DNA of 64,000 nt from Staphylococcus simulans (GTDB taxonomy: Bacteria > Bacillota > Bacilli > Staphylococcales > Staphylococcaceae). Below, piece after piece: positions 30,031 to 40,941 of this stretch. The stretch lies in contig NZ_MRZJ01000007.1 in NCBI RefSeq assembly GCF_002994445.1, forward strand, positions 42,138 through 106,137, given 5' to 3'. Position numbers and translations under genes: made by a program. Below the pieces are notes generated by a model. The model ran no database searches, was not told where the DNA came from, and worked only from the letters and a program-made list of their open reading frames with translations. Every line of letters begins with the position of its first letter. Within the stretch, counting starts at the first letter, position 1.

Positions 30031-30069
30031 AAAGGTTAGGACTTAGTCAAACAAGCCTGACCTTTTTTC
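30031..30069 (+). terminator. Terminator after dgkB
   Basis: AAAGGTTAGG pairs with CCTGACCTTT (one mismatch), followed by a T tract that runs up to the rlmD ribosome-binding site. Confidence 0.75.
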
Positions 30070-30084
30070 TATGGAGGTTAAAGT

Positions 30085-31446
30085 GTGGAAACATTAAAGA
30101 AAAACCAAGTCTTTAAAGGACAAGTCGTTGATTTAACACATGAAGGACATGGTGTAGTTAAAATTGATCGATATCCTGTATTTGTCCCTAAAGCACTTAC
30201 GGGCGAAGAAATAGAATTTAAACTGATTAAAGTTAATAAGAACTTTGCGATAGGGAAGTTACTTGAAATTTTTACCGAAAGCAAAGACAGAGTAGAACCT
30301 CCATGTGTTTATTATGATAAATGCGGAGGCTGCCAGCTGCAGCACTTAGATTATCAAGCACAATTAGAAATGAAGCGCAACCAAGTGGTGAATTTATTTC
30401 ATCGCAAAGGCAAGTTTACGTCAACGCCGATTAATGAAACGATTGGTATGATGAATCCATGGAATTATCGTAATAAATCACAAATTCCTGTGGGACAAAA
30501 CAGCGAGGATGCGCCGATTATGGGCTTCTATCGTCAACGCAGCCATGACATCATTGATATGGAAGAGTGTTTAATACAAGACAGCATTCAAAATCAACTT
30601 ATGCGTATGATTCGCGGATTGCTTAAAGAACATAATGTATCAATATATGACGAGAAGCGAAAAGAAGGCTTATTACGTCATGTGATAATCCGTGTAGGTT
30701 ATACTTCACGAGAAGTAATGGTTGTCTTTGTGACGAACGGTAAGAAATTCAAACAAGCAAAAGCGATGATTAAGCAAATGGTTGAAGCGGTGCCTAATAT
30801 TAAAAGTGTGATTCAAAATATTAACGAAACACACTCGAATGTCATCATGGGTAAAAAATCCAAAACTCTTTACGGCAAAGATGAAATCACAGATGAGCTG
30901 GATTCAGTTGAATTTGAAATCAGCGATCAATCCTTCTATCAAATCAATGCTTCTCAAACAGTTAAACTTTATAATAAAGCATTAGAGTATGCAGGGTTAA
31001 CAGGTGAAGAAACTGTACTCGATACGTATTGCGGTATCGGTACAATTGGTTTATATATGGCAGAACAAGCGAAACATGTGTATGGTGTTGAAGTTGTACC
31101 AGCTGCTATAGAAGATGCGAAGAAAAATGCCAAACTAAACGGCTACGACAACACTACTTTTGTATGCGGAAAAGCAGAATCTGTCATTATGGATTGGAAA
31201 CAACAAGGCATTCAACCAGATGTTGTGATGGTAGATCCGCCGCGCAAAGGCTGCGATGAACAATTCTTACGCACTTTACTAGAATTGAATCCTAAGCGGA
31301 TTGTCTATATCTCTTGTAATCCATCAACCCAACAAAGAGATGCACATATTCTTGCAGAAGGTTATGAACTTAAAGAAATCACACCAGTAGATATGTTCCC
31401 TCAGACAACACATATCGAGACTGTGGCATTGTTTGAACGTAAATAA
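30085..31446 (+). CDS. rlmD: 23S rRNA (uracil-5)-methyltransferase RlmD-like
   Basis: 453 aa RumA-type enzyme using SAM to methylate a 23S rRNA uracil. An N-terminal TRAM domain (residues 1-60) is followed by an iron-sulfur cluster set Cys74, Cys80, Cys83 and Cys162. SAM motif DTYCGIGTIGLYM and the catalytic Cys in YISCNPSTQQRD are present. The exact target uracil (U1939 or U747 type) cannot be read from the sequence, so the name is by family. Start GTG at 30085 after GGAGGT. Confidence 0.9.
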   Translation: METLKKNQVFKGQVVDLTHEGHGVVKIDRYPVFVPKALTGEEIEFKLIKVNKNFAIGKLLEIFTESKDRVEPPCVYYDKCGGCQLQHLDYQAQLEMKRNQVVNLFHRKGKFTSTPINETIGMMNPWNYRNKSQIPVGQNSEDAPIMGFYRQRSHDIIDMEECLIQDSIQNQLMRMIRGLLKEHNVSIYDEKRKEGLLRHVIIRVGYTSREVMVVFVTNGKKFKQAKAMIKQMVEAVPNIKSVIQNINETHSNVIMGKKSKTLYGKDEITDELDSVEFEISDQSFYQINASQTVKLYNKALEYAGLTGEETVLDTYCGIGTIGLYMAEQAKHVYGVEVVPAAIEDAKKNAKLNGYDNTTFVCGKAESVIMDWKQQGIQPDVVMVDPPRKGCDEQFLRTLLELNPKRIVYISCNPSTQQRDAHILAEGYELKEITPVDMFPQTTHIETVALFERK

Positions 31447-31462
31447 TGATAAAGACAAAGTT

Positions 31463-31508
31463 AAAAAGCGAGATTTCTTATTGGTTATAGAAATCTCGCT
31501 TTTTAATG
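31463..31508 (+). terminator. Terminator after rlmD, twin of the one at 32565
   Basis: A perfect 15-bp stem, AAAAAGCGAGATTTC with GAAATCTCGCTTTTT, around a 12-nt loop. Confidence 0.92.
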
Positions 31509-31624
31509 TGATAATACGTTTCTTTTACTTATCATTGTGATAATATTGTCCTATACATAAATAAGACAGACAACGTAAAATAAGCAGCGTTTAATATCGC
31601 TTATTTTGGTTTAGGAGGACAACT

Positions 31625-32521
31625 ATGACTATTGAATTAAAAAACGATGAATTAACAGTGCGATTTAAAGAGTTTGGAGGGGCATTATCTTCTATCAAAG
31701 ATAACGATGGCGTAGAATATCTTTGGCAAGGCGATCCTGAATATTGGAGCGGTCAAGCACCCGTGTTGTTTCCGATTTGCGGAAGTTTAAGAGATGATAA
31801 AGCAATTTATCATTTAAATGGCAAACAAGATGTGACAGGACATATACCAAGACACGGACTTGTGAGAAAGAAAGATTTTAAATTTGAACAAGTCTCAGAC
31901 AACAGTGTCGCATTTTCAATTACACCAGATGAAACGATGTTAGAGAACTATCCATACCATTTTGAACTGAAAATTGTTTATACATTATCAGGTAAAACAA
32001 TTCGTGTTGAATACCAAGTAACGAACCATGAAGATTTTCAACGTATGCCGTATAGTATCGGAGGGCACCCTGGATTTAATTGTCCGCTTATTGAGGGAGA
32101 CCAATACGAAGATTATTACTTAGAATTTGAACATGCGGAAACAACGAATGTAGCAAAACCATTTCCAGAAACTGGTTTATTAGATGTATTAGACAGAACA
32201 TCTTTCCTTACTGATCAAAAGACATTAGATTTAACTTATGATTTATTTGATTATGATGCAGTGACTTTAGACCAATTACATTCACGCAGTATTGCATTAC
32301 GTTCGCATAAACATGACAAAGGTGTGAAAGTAGACTTTAAAGATTTCTCTAATATCATTCTTTGGTCTACAACTAATAAAAGCCCATTTATCGCTATAGA
32401 ACCATGGAGTGCTTTATCTACATCTTTAAAAGAAAGTGATGTATTAGAAGAAAAACCGCAAGTTTCCTTTGTGGAAAGTGGACAAACAGATACAAAATCC
32501 TTTGAGATTACTGTTTTATAG
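31625..32521 (+). CDS. Aldose 1-epimerase family protein (LacX-like)
   Basis: 298 aa galactose-mutarotase fold protein (aldose epimerase superfamily). Visible: the GGALSSIKDNDGVEYLWQGDPEYW opening, GHIPRHGLVRKKDF with the catalytic-type His, and YSIGGHPGFNCPL with the second His. It is of the YeaD/LacX type, which act on free or phosphorylated hexoses; the substrate is uncertain. RBS TTAGGAGG. Monocistronic, bounded on both sides by almost identical terminator hairpins. Confidence 0.82.
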   Translation: MTIELKNDELTVRFKEFGGALSSIKDNDGVEYLWQGDPEYWSGQAPVLFPICGSLRDDKAIYHLNGKQDVTGHIPRHGLVRKKDFKFEQVSDNSVAFSITPDETMLENYPYHFELKIVYTLSGKTIRVEYQVTNHEDFQRMPYSIGGHPGFNCPLIEGDQYEDYYLEFEHAETTNVAKPFPETGLLDVLDRTSFLTDQKTLDLTYDLFDYDAVTLDQLHSRSIALRSHKHDKGVKVDFKDFSNIILWSTTNKSPFIAIEPWSALSTSLKESDVLEEKPQVSFVESGQTDTKSFEITVL

Positions 32522-32564
32522 AGGTAATCTCATCAATTGTAACAGTCAAAGTAATGAATTAAAT

Positions 32565-32608
32565 AAAAGCGAGATTTTGTTATTTGAGAACAGAAATCTC
32601 GTTTTTGT
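32565..32608 (+). terminator. Terminator after the epimerase, twin of the one at 31463
   Basis: AAAAGCGAGATTT pairs with AAATCTCGTTTTT; both arms share most bases with the rlmD terminator 1.1 kb upstream. Confidence 0.85.
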
Positions 32609-32755
32609 CTTTTTATCATGATTACTTATTATAACTGTTGAATCATTAAAAGATTTTGTCAGTGATTATATTGTGGTATAAGCATTTAAAATTCATGATT
32701 GGCAAATGTCATATATAATATAGAGTGAGAGAAGAGAGAAAGGGAGGTGAATGAG

Positions 32756-33826
32756 ATGAGTGAGCGACGGATTATCCATATAGATATGGACTATTTTTAT
32801 GCCCAAGTAGAGATGCGTGATAATCCTAAACTAAAAGGAAAGCCTGTGATTGTCGGTGGTAAAGCCAGCGGACGCGGGGTAGTATCAACTGCTTCATATG
32901 AAGCCCGTAAGTATGGTGTCCATTCTGCTATGCCGATGGCACAAGCGCATAAATTATGTCCGGATGGTTATTATATTCAACCACGCTTTGAAGCTTATAG
33001 AGAGACATCTAAAATCATTATGGATATCTTTAAAAGCTATACAGAAGTGGTTGAACCAATGTCGCTTGATGAAGCCTATTTGGATATCACTCATCTCGTG
33101 CGACCTGATCTGCCTGCTTCGGTCATTGCACAATATATACGCAATGATATTTGGGAGAAAACCGGATTAACTGCTTCTGCAGGCATTTCTTACAATAAAT
33201 TCCTAGCCAAGCTCGCAAGCGGCATGAATAAACCAAACGGCATGATGATTATCAACTACCAAAATGTTCATGCCTTATTAATGGAATTAGATATCGGAGG
33301 TTTTCCTGGTGTAGGCAAAGCAACCAAAGAAGTCATGCATGAACACGGCATCTATACAGGCCAAGATTTATATAATACAGATGAACGTGAATTAATCCGT
33401 GTCTTCGGTAAACGCGGTCATTCATTATATGAAAAAGCACGCGGCAGAGGATCAAATGTGGTGAAATCACACCGCATCCGAAAATCTGTAGGCACAGAAA
33501 GAACATTCTCCACTGATGTTAATGATGACGATGAAATTTTATTAAAAGTAAGAGAATTAAGCGAGAAAACAGCTGAACGTTTAAGCAAGATACAAAAATC
33601 CGGCAAGACAGTCACTGTTAAAATCAAAACACATAAATTTGAAACATTATCTCGTCAACGCAGTTTAAGGGATCCTGTACGAAATGAAGTAGATATCTAT
33701 AACACAGCCTATGCACTTTACAATGAGTTGAAGGATCCGGATGTGCCGATTCGCTTAATTGGTGTAACAGTAGGGAACTTAGAAAAAACGGAATATCAAA
33801 ATATGTCGATTTATGATTTTATTTAG
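32756..33826 (+). CDS. dinB: DNA polymerase IV DinB
   Basis: 356 aa Y-family translesion polymerase, equal in length to the S. aureus protein. Catalytic acidic residues are in [12 protein letters not shown] (Asp10) and SLDEAYLD (Asp/Glu near residue 104). The [18 protein letters not shown]hH element and a C-terminal little-finger domain follow. ATG 32756 is chosen because the in-frame GTG at 32747 lies inside the GGGAGGTG ribosome-binding site. No beta-clamp motif of the QxxLF type is obvious at the end (the tail is MSIYDFI). No LexA box was found in its promoter region. Confidence 0.95.
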   Translation: MSERRIIHIDMDYFYAQVEMRDNPKLKGKPVIVGGKASGRGVVSTASYEARKYGVHSAMPMAQAHKLCPDGYYIQPRFEAYRETSKIIMDIFKSYTEVVEPMSLDEAYLDITHLVRPDLPASVIAQYIRNDIWEKTGLTASAGISYNKFLAKLASGMNKPNGMMIINYQNVHALLMELDIGGFPGVGKATKEVMHEHGIYTGQDLYNTDERELIRVFGKRGHSLYEKARGRGSNVVKSHRIRKSVGTERTFSTDVNDDDEILLKVRELSEKTAERLSKIQKSGKTVTVKIKTHKFETLSRQRSLRDPVRNEVDIYNTAYALYNELKDPDVPIRLIGVTVGNLEKTEYQNMSIYDFI

Positions 33827-33890
33827 GAGAAATTTAAGAAGAAAGATGGAATTAAACCGATTGAACAATGGTTAGGAAATGTTCAATCGG

Positions 33891-34448
33891 TTAACCTTTA
33901 TCTGATAAATTTTTGCCGTAGATAGCGAGCATATCAGACAAGCTGTCATAGTGTTTAAGCAATCTGAAAGTAATCATTGCACAGGCTTTCGCATCATTTA
34001 AGGCATCATGATGGCCATGGAAATCTAAATGATAATAATCCATCATATATTTTAAACCGTAGCGGTTATTATTGATGGTTCTGCGTGCAAGCTGCAGCGA
34101 ACAAAAATAAGTCATTTCAGGTGTTTTAAGTCCTAATGCTTGAATACTTGCATGCATGACTGTCATATCAAATGCGGCATTATGTGCGACAACCGGCAAA
34201 CCATCTATGAACTGCATCATATAGGGCAGTACAAAGTTGAAATCCGGTGATGTTTTCACATCATCAGGCTGTATACCGTGGACATTGATATTTTGTTGAG
34301 AAAAATAGTCATGAGGATTGACTAAAGTATAGAAGATTTCGATGATTTCATTATTTACGACTTTGACCATCCCGACAGAGCAGATACTTGTGCGCTTGCC
34401 GTTTGCGGTTTCAAAATCTAAAGCAACAAATGCATTCTCTTGTTTCAA
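33891..34448 (-). CDS. DEDDh 3'-5' exonuclease (DnaQ/PolC epsilon-like)
   Basis: 185 aa stand-alone exonuclease of the DnaQ family. DEDDh residues: ALDFETANG (Asp, Glu) near the N-terminus, VAHNAAFDMTV (Asp), and HHDALNDAKAC (His, Asp). It most likely trims DNA or RNA 3' ends; the role in staphylococci is unclear. The start is a TTG at 34448 (KQENAFVALDFETANG), about 9 nt after AAAGG; the frame is open upstream but that part has no ribosome-binding site. Convergent with dinB, divergent from murT. Confidence 0.85.
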   Translation of the reverse strand: MKQENAFVALDFETANGKRTSICSVGMVKVVNNEIIEIFYTLVNPHDYFSQQNINVHGIQPDDVKTSPDFNFVLPYMMQFIDGLPVVAHNAAFDMTVMHASIQALGLKTPEMTYFCSLQLARRTINNNRYGLKYMMDYYHLDFHGHHDALNDAKACAMITFRLLKHYDSLSDMLAIYGKNLSDKG

Positions 34449-34610
34449 ACAGATCGACCTTTCATTTATAAGATAATTAAGTAGTAAAATCTTACTGGAA
34501 AGCGTAATAGGAGTCAAGCAATTGATTTTGATGTTTGACGTAGATTATTTTTATTTAAAGACTTTGTCATGTTATAATTATTCAGGTTAAAACTTAGAGG
34601 AGTGAAGCGA

Positions 34611-35927
34611 ATGAGACAATGGACGGCGATTAACTTAGCAAAGTTAGCGCGTAAAGCCAGCAGAGCAGTCGGCAAACGCGGAACAGATTTGCCGGGTCAA
34701 GTTGCAAGAAGAATTGATAAAGATATATTACGAAATTTAGCAGAAAAAGTAGATGACGTTGTGTTTATCAGCGGTACGAATGGTAAAACAACAACATCGA
34801 ATTTAATCGGACATACATTAAAAGCTAACAATATAGATATTATTCATAATAATGAAGGTGCGAATATGGCTGCCGGGATTACTTCAGCATTTATTGTTCA
34901 AAGCAATCCTAATACCAAAATCGCAGTCATTGAAATAGATGAAGGCTCTATTCCTAGAGTATTAAAAGAAATGACACCGACAATGATGGTGTTTACCAAC
35001 TTCTTCCGCGACCAAATGGATCGTTTCGGAGAAATTGATATTATGGTAGACAACATTGCGAAAGCCATCAGCAACAAAGGTATTAAATTACTGTTGAATG
35101 CGGATGATCCGTTTGTCAGCCGTTTGAAAATTGCAAGTGCATCAAATATCTATTACGGTATGAAAGCACATGCGCATGAATTCGAACAAAGTACAATGAA
35201 TGAAAGCAAATACTGTCCGAACTGCGGCCGTTTATTAGTATATGATTATATACATTACAATCAAATCGGACATTATCATTGTAAATGCGGCTTTAAACGC
35301 GAACAGCCGAAATATGAAGTCGACAAATTTACAGTGTCTCCGTTTATCCATTTGACAATCGGCGATACAACTTTCGATATGAAAATTGCAGGTGACTTTA
35401 ATGCGTATAATGCGATTGCGGCATACAGTGTGCTGCGTGAACTTGGTTTAAATGATGCGTCTATCAAAAAAGGATTTGAAACGTATACTTCAGATAACGG
35501 ACGTATGCAGTATTTTAAATCAGGTTCTAAAGAAGCAATGATCAACTTAGCGAAGAACCCTGCAGGTATGAATGCCAGTCTTTCTATGGGCGAACAATTA
35601 GAAGGCAGAAAAGTCTATGTTATCAGCTTAAACGACCATGCGGCTGATGGTCGTGATATCTCATGGATTTATGATGCGGACTTCGAAAAATTAAGTAATC
35701 AAGATATCGAAGCGATTATTGTGACAGGCAATCGTGCAGAAGAATTGCAGCTGCGTTTGAAATTAGCTGAAGTTGATGTACCTGTCACTGTTGAGCGCAA
35801 CATTTACAAAGCTACAGCGAAAACAATGGATTACACAAGCAAGACTGTCGCAATTCCGAACTATACGTCTCTAGCGCCTATGCTGGAACAATTAAATCGT
35901 TCGTTTGAAATGAGGGGACAAAGATGA
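34611..35927 (+). CDS. murT: Lipid II isoglutaminyl synthase, Mur ligase subunit MurT
   Basis: 438 aa. With GatD it amidates the D-Glu of the peptidoglycan stem peptide, a step important for cross-linking and beta-lactam resistance in S. aureus. ATP site [14 protein letters not shown] at about residue 60, a Cys4 zinc ribbon (CPNCG with CKCG) characteristic of MurT, and a C-terminal DUF1727 domain. ATG 34611 follows GGAGTG; an in-frame GTG at 34602 overlaps the ribosome-binding site. The stop overlaps the gatD start (ATGA). Confidence 0.95.
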   Translation: MRQWTAINLAKLARKASRAVGKRGTDLPGQVARRIDKDILRNLAEKVDDVVFISGTNGKTTTSNLIGHTLKANNIDIIHNNEGANMAAGITSAFIVQSNPNTKIAVIEIDEGSIPRVLKEMTPTMMVFTNFFRDQMDRFGEIDIMVDNIAKAISNKGIKLLLNADDPFVSRLKIASASNIYYGMKAHAHEFEQSTMNESKYCPNCGRLLVYDYIHYNQIGHYHCKCGFKREQPKYEVDKFTVSPFIHLTIGDTTFDMKIAGDFNAYNAIAAYSVLRELGLNDASIKKGFETYTSDNGRMQYFKSGSKEAMINLAKNPAGMNASLSMGEQLEGRKVYVISLNDHAADGRDISWIYDADFEKLSNQDIEAIIVTGNRAEELQLRLKLAEVDVPVTVERNIYKATAKTMDYTSKTVAIPNYTSLAPMLEQLNRSFEMRGQR

Positions 35928-36646
35928 ATGAATTAACGTTATATCATTTTATGACAGATAAACTGAATTTATATAGCGATATCGGCAATATCATCGCACT
36001 CAAGCAGCGTGCAAAATGGCGCAATATTAAATTGAATGTTGTGGAAGTCAATGAAACAGAAGGTGTAACCTTAGATGGTTGCGATATCTTCTTTATCGGC
36101 GGCGGCAGCGACCGTGAACAAGCGCTGGCTACGAAAGAATTAAGCAAGATCAAAGGACAGTTGAAAGATGCGATTGAAGGCGGTATGCCTGGATTGACTA
36201 TTTGCGGCGGCTATCAATTCTTAGGTACTAAATATATCACTCCAGACGGTACGGAATTAGAAGGCTTAGGTATTTTAGATTTCTATACACAGTCTAAAAA
36301 AGAACGTTTGACAGGCGATATTGTTATTGAAAGCGAAACATTCGGTACAATTGTCGGTTTTGAAAATCATGGCGGCAGAACGTATCATAACTTTGATACA
36401 TTCGGCAAAGTCAAACATGGTTATGGTAATAATGAAGAGGATAAACGAGAAGGTATTCATTATAAAAACTTGTTAGGAACATATCTGCATGGACCGATTT
36501 TACCGAAAAATCATGAACTGACAGATTATTTATTAGAAAAAGCATGCGAAAGAAAAGGTATTCCATTTGAACCGCGTCAATTGGATAATACTGAAGAAGA
36601 AGCGGCGAAACAAGCCATTGTCGATCGCTTTGAAAAACAACATTAA
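35924..36646 (+). CDS. gatD: Lipid II isoglutaminyl synthase, glutaminase subunit GatD
   Basis: 240 aa class I glutamine amidotransferase that hands ammonia to MurT. Catalytic Cys94 (TICGGYQF) and His189 (TYLHGPI) sit at the same residue numbers as in S. aureus GatD. Not related to the tRNA amidotransferase subunits GatCAB despite the name. RBS GGGGAC within murT; 4-nt overlap indicates obligatory co-expression. A terminator closes the operon. Confidence 0.95.
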   Translation: MNELTLYHFMTDKLNLYSDIGNIIALKQRAKWRNIKLNVVEVNETEGVTLDGCDIFFIGGGSDREQALATKELSKIKGQLKDAIEGGMPGLTICGGYQFLGTKYITPDGTELEGLGILDFYTQSKKERLTGDIVIESETFGTIVGFENHGGRTYHNFDTFGKVKHGYGNNEEDKREGIHYKNLLGTYLHGPILPKNHELTDYLLEKACERKGIPFEPRQLDNTEEEAAKQAIVDRFEKQH

Positions 36647-36653
36647 TCAAAGA

Positions 36654-36692
36654 AAAGGTCACCTTTCAAAGTTTGGAAGGTGACCTTTCTTT
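36654..36692. terminator. Bidirectional terminator between gatD and the ArAE gene
   Basis: AAAGGTCACCTT pairs with AAGGTGACCTTT around a 10-nt loop. Confidence 0.88.
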
Positions 36693-37677
36693 ACGCATAA
36701 CGTTCATCTAGAATACGATATGTCATTAATATTTCGTATATAATATGGCTTTTGACTTGCTGCTTCTCAAATTCATCTAAACGAATAATACTTTGTTTTA
36801 ATGTTTCAGCACAATTATCTTCACGTTCAAAGCCGCCGGTTTCAATAATCTCATCAATACTTTCTGCTATTTTTAATATGGCTTGTGTTTCTTGTTCTGT
36901 AAAGGTAAACTCTGTTTTCTTAGGCAGATATACAATATTAGATAAATGCGTAATGAAGAGACGGTCAGTATGCGCACGGTTGGATAAGCCTTTTAATTTC
37001 ACCCAATCCTCTTGATCTTTATGGTATTCAAGCTCATCTTTTTGATAACGAATCAATGTATCTACACGTAAAATCGCTGAAAGCAGTTTTTCTAATTTTT
37101 GGTTGGTTTTAGTAGAATTGAATTTACCGTTCACTAATTCTTTAAGACGCAAACTGTATAAGTGATACATATCCGTTTCGACTTTTTGTGCAGATTGTGC
37201 GACTTGGTCGTAATAACGCGGCGGCAAGATAACTAAGTTTACCAGACCTGCAGTGACCAAACCGATTACCGCTGTTAATAGACGTGAAAAGAAATTAAAG
37301 AAGTAATGGTCGCCGATACCTGGAATCATTGCCATCGCAGTCAAAGTTGCGACTGTAATACCGTCATGCAATTTCAATTTCGCACAAATAAAGATTGTAC
37401 ACGTTGCACTCATCGCATAAGCAAGTGCTGATTGATCACTGAAGATATATGTAAACAAAACAGCCAGCAATGCACCGATAACGGTAGCAGGCAGTCGTTT
37501 ATAGCCTTTTTTTAGTGAAGCTTTAGCAGTAGGTTCAATCGTAACGATTGCTGTGAGTGTGGCGTAGATTGGATTTAAGTTTAAAGCCATACAGAAGAAG
37601 GCGGTTAAAAAAGTGGCAAGCCCTGTTTTAATTGTCCGAGCTCCGATAATTTTGTGATACCATTTGTCCTTTGTCAT
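36691..37677 (-). CDS. ArAE/FUSC family membrane protein (aromatic acid exporter-like), copy 1
   Basis: 328 aa. The N-terminal half has about six hydrophobic segments (KTGLATFLTAFFCMALNLNP, LTAIVTIEPTAKASLKKGYKR and on to about residue 150), and the C-terminal half is a charged helical cytoplasmic domain. This is the layout of the ArAE_1/DUF939 family. Substrates are not established in staphylococci. ATG follows GCGAGGG. A paralogue lies at 58368-59468. Confidence 0.82.
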   Translation of the reverse strand: MTKDKWYHKIIGARTIKTGLATFLTAFFCMALNLNPIYATLTAIVTIEPTAKASLKKGYKRLPATVIGALLAVLFTYIFSDQSALAYAMSATCTIFICAKLKLHDGITVATLTAMAMIPGIGDHYFFNFFSRLLTAVIGLVTAGLVNLVILPPRYYDQVAQSAQKVETDMYHLYSLRLKELVNGKFNSTKTNQKLEKLLSAILRVDTLIRYQKDELEYHKDQEDWVKLKGLSNRAHTDRLFITHLSNIVYLPKKTEFTFTEQETQAILKIAESIDEIIETGGFEREDNCAETLKQSIIRLDEFEKQQVKSHIIYEILMTYRILDERYA

Positions 37678-37882
37678 TTGTTATTCCCTCGCTTGATGTT
37701 CACAACTCAGTTGAAACATACATCCATTCAACAGGTAGACATTCTTGTACCTGTGTTGTACAAATTTAGTATAACAAACATTTTTTGATATAATAAGGAA
37801 GAATGAGTATCAATTATGATAAATTCGTATCATAGTGAACTTTATAAAGCGCGTGTACGCTTAACTAATATTTTATTTATAA

Positions 37883-38662
<780 letters not shown>

Positions 38663-38697
38663 TCTGCAGATAGAGATGCATTTGATGCATGTTTAGG

Positions 38698-38705
38698 ACT
38701 AAAGT
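38698..38705. promoter_or_regulatory. Possible VraR site upstream of vraU
   Basis: ACTAAAGT fits the ACT-Nn-AGT pattern I recall for VraR binding in the S. aureus vra promoter. It lies about 90 nt upstream of the first gene of the operon, but also just before the hairpin at 38721, so its placement relative to the promoter is uncertain. Confidence 0.4.
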
Positions 38706-38720
38706 ATGAAAGTAAAATGG

Positions 38721-38757
38721 TTCCAGAGCCTATTAAGAGGCTGCTGGAATTATTTTA
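38721..38757 (+). terminator. Hairpin after map, before vraU
   Basis: TTCCAG-A-GCCT pairs with AGGC-TG-CTGGAA, followed by TTATTTTAT. Most likely the map terminator; if the vra promoter lies upstream of it, it would be in the vra leader instead. Confidence 0.6.
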
Positions 38758-38788
38758 TAATGGAATCAATAATAAATGAGGTGATTCC

Positions 38789-39184
38789 ATGAATATATTG
38801 AGTCTTTACTTAGAAAATTTCTATCACAGCACCATCAGAAACAGTATTGTCAATTGCCAAGAGCATTTGAATCGAAAATTGCACTCAACACAGCAATATA
38901 TCGCATACTTAAATCGTAAAAGAAAAAATATTGTTGAATATATTGAAAAATTGACAATGGAAGTTGAAAATAAATATATCGATTTAATGGATCAGTATCA
39001 GATTTCAAACATCCAACGCATGGAAAATATTGATAATGCTGAATTATCAGCGTTCATGGAAGATTTGAATGAAGCGGAATCTGACTGTGCAAAAATTGAA
39101 GCGGACTTATCACGTCAAAACAAAACACGAATTACATTAGAAAGAGAATGTGATATGATTGCACAAATGAGTTTAGTTGCATAG
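38789..39184 (+). CDS. vraU: VraU, first gene of the vra operon
   Basis: 131 aa, predominantly alpha-helical and coiled-coil-like (RKLHSTQQYIAYLNRKRK, ESDCAKIEADLSRQNK), no signal peptide or membrane span. Matches in position and length the first ORF of the S. aureus vra operon. Function unknown; it is co-transcribed with the VraTSR cell-wall stress system. ATG follows GAGGTG. The ribosome-binding site lies in the loop of a 7-bp inverted repeat (TGGAATC 38761-38767, GATTCCA 38783-38789). Confidence 0.78.
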   Translation: MNILSLYLENFYHSTIRNSIVNCQEHLNRKLHSTQQYIAYLNRKRKNIVEYIEKLTMEVENKYIDLMDQYQISNIQRMENIDNAELSAFMEDLNEAESDCAKIEADLSRQNKTRITLERECDMIAQMSLVA

Positions 39185-39199
39185 AAAAGGTGGCGAAAC

Positions 39200-39901
39200 A
39201 TGACAAATAAATATATTTCAACAGAAATGTTGATTATCTTTACCGCATTAATGATTATAGCCAATTTTTATTATATCTTTTTTGAAAAAATAGGCTTCCT
39301 GCTCGTTCTGTTATTAGGAACGATATTAATCTATGTCGGCTATCTGTACTTCCATAAAATCAGAGGGCTGTTAGCCTTTTGGATAGGGGTATTGATGGTC
39401 GCATTTACGCTGCTTTCAAATAAATATACGATTATTATCTTGTTTATTTTCTTAGTATTCATCATTATTCGCTATATCGTATTCAAGTTTAAGCCGATGA
39501 AGATTATCGCAACGGATGAAGATGTGACGTCTCCGCAATTTATCAAACAGAAGTGGTTCGGCAACCAAAGAACACCTGTTTATGTGTATAAGTGGGAAGA
39601 CTTGCAGATTCAGCATGGTATCGGCGATGTGCATATTGATTTAACAAAAGCCGCAAATATTAAAGAAAATAATACGATTGTGATTCGACATTTCATTGGG
39701 AAAATTCAAATCATTGTACCGATGAATTATAATATCAATCTGCATGCAGCTGCCTTTTACGGGAATGCAACGGTGAATCAAGAAACAGTGAAAATTGAAA
39801 ACAATCATATCCAGTTGAAAGAAGAAACTAAAGAAGAAAACTATAATATTAATATTTATACTTCTACTTTTATCGGAGATGTTGAGGTGGTTTATAGATG
39901 A
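39200..39901 (+). CDS. vraT: VraT (YvqF/LiaF-like) membrane regulator
   Basis: 233 aa. Four hydrophobic segments in the first ~95 residues, then a soluble domain (about 120-233) of the cell-wall-active antibiotics response/LiaF C-terminal type. In S. aureus VraT is needed for VraS signalling and for resistance to cell-wall antibiotics. Start ATG follows AAAGGTGG, 15 nt after vraU; its end overlaps vraS by 4 nt (ATGA). Confidence 0.92.
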   Translation: MTNKYISTEMLIIFTALMIIANFYYIFFEKIGFLLVLLLGTILIYVGYLYFHKIRGLLAFWIGVLMVAFTLLSNKYTIIILFIFLVFIIIRYIVFKFKPMKIIATDEDVTSPQFIKQKWFGNQRTPVYVYKWEDLQIQHGIGDVHIDLTKAANIKENNTIVIRHFIGKIQIIVPMNYNINLHAAAFYGNATVNQETVKIENNHIQLKEETKEENYNINIYTSTFIGDVEVVYR

Positions 39902-40941
39902 ACCACTATATCAGAGCTATCGGCTCGATGCTGATACTGATTTACAGTATTTTAGCGATATTCTTTTTTATCGATAAAGTATTTGTTAATATTATTTACT
40001 TTCAAGGTATGTTTTATACGCAAATCTTCGGCATTCCGGTATTCTTATTCTTAAATATCTTAGTGATATTAATGAGTATTATAGTAGGCTCTGTACTTGC
40101 GTATAAAGTGAATGAACAAAATGATTGGATCAAAGAACAAATCGAGCATTCGATTGAAGGGGAAGTCGTAGGAATCAACGATCAAAATATCGAGTTATAC
40201 CAAGAGACACTGGATATTTATCACATGCTTGTACCCTTGAATCAAGAATTGCATCGTTTACGTATTAAAACGCAAGATTTAACAAATGAAACGTATAATC
40301 TTAATGATGTAAAGGTAAAGAAAATTATTGAAGATGAAAGACAACGCCTCGCCAGAGAGCTGCACGACTCTGTCAGCCAGCAATTGTTTGCGGCGAGTAT
40401 GATGTTGTCCGCAATTAAGGAATCACCGCTAGAACCGCCTTTAGACCAGCAAATCCCGACACTTGAAAAGATGGTCCAAGACTCGCAATTAGAAATGCGT
40501 GCTTTATTATTACATTTGAGACCGTTAGGATTAAAAGATCGTTCGCTCGGCGAAGGTATCAAAGATCTTGTTGTAGACTTGCAGAAGAAAGTGCCTATGA
40601 AAGTTGTCTATGACATCGAAGACTTTGAAGTACCAAAAGGAATTGAAGATCATTTGTTCAGAATTACACAAGAAGGTATCTCTAATACCTTGCGTCATGC
40701 TGAAGGTACTAAGCTGACAATTGATTTATTTAATAAAGATGATTATCTGTTATTGCGTATTCAAGATGATGGCAAAGGCTTTGACGTAGATGAAAAGATG
40801 GAAAAAAGCTATGGCTTAAAGAATATGCGAGAACGTGCATTAGAAATCGGGGCAACACTGCATATTGTTTCATTGCCTGGTGCAGGGACAAGAATAGAAG
40901 TGAAAGCTCCATTGAATAAGGAGGAAAATGATGGCGATTAA
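39898..40941 (+). CDS. vraS: Sensor histidine kinase VraS
   Basis: 347 aa. Two N-terminal membrane helices (about residues 10-30 and 45-70) with almost no extracellular part, the intramembrane-sensing type. Phosphoacceptor His156 lies in [14 protein letters not shown], the same number as in S. aureus. HisKA_3 dimerisation domain, then an ATPase domain with N ([10 protein letters not shown]) and G boxes ([18 protein letters not shown]). It responds to inhibition of cell-wall synthesis and phosphorylates VraR. Overlaps vraR by 11 nt. Confidence 0.96.
   Translation: MNHYIRAIGSMLILIYSILAIFFFIDKVFVNIIYFQGMFYTQIFGIPVFLFLNILVILMSIIVGSVLAYKVNEQNDWIKEQIEHSIEGEVVGINDQNIELYQETLDIYHMLVPLNQELHRLRIKTQDLTNETYNLNDVKVKKIIEDERQRLARELHDSVSQQLFAASMMLSAIKESPLEPPLDQQIPTLEKMVQDSQLEMRALLLHLRPLGLKDRSLGEGIKDLVVDLQKKVPMKVVYDIEDFEVPKGIEDHLFRITQEGISNTLRHAEGTKLTIDLFNKDDYLLLRIQDDGKGFDVDEKMEKSYGLKNMRERALEIGATLHIVSLPGAGTRIEVKAPLNKEENDGD

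Noticed and set aside
32620..32756. Search for a LexA box upstream of dinB
   Set aside because: No CGAACN4GTTCG-like sequence was found; dinB is therefore not called SOS-controlled here.
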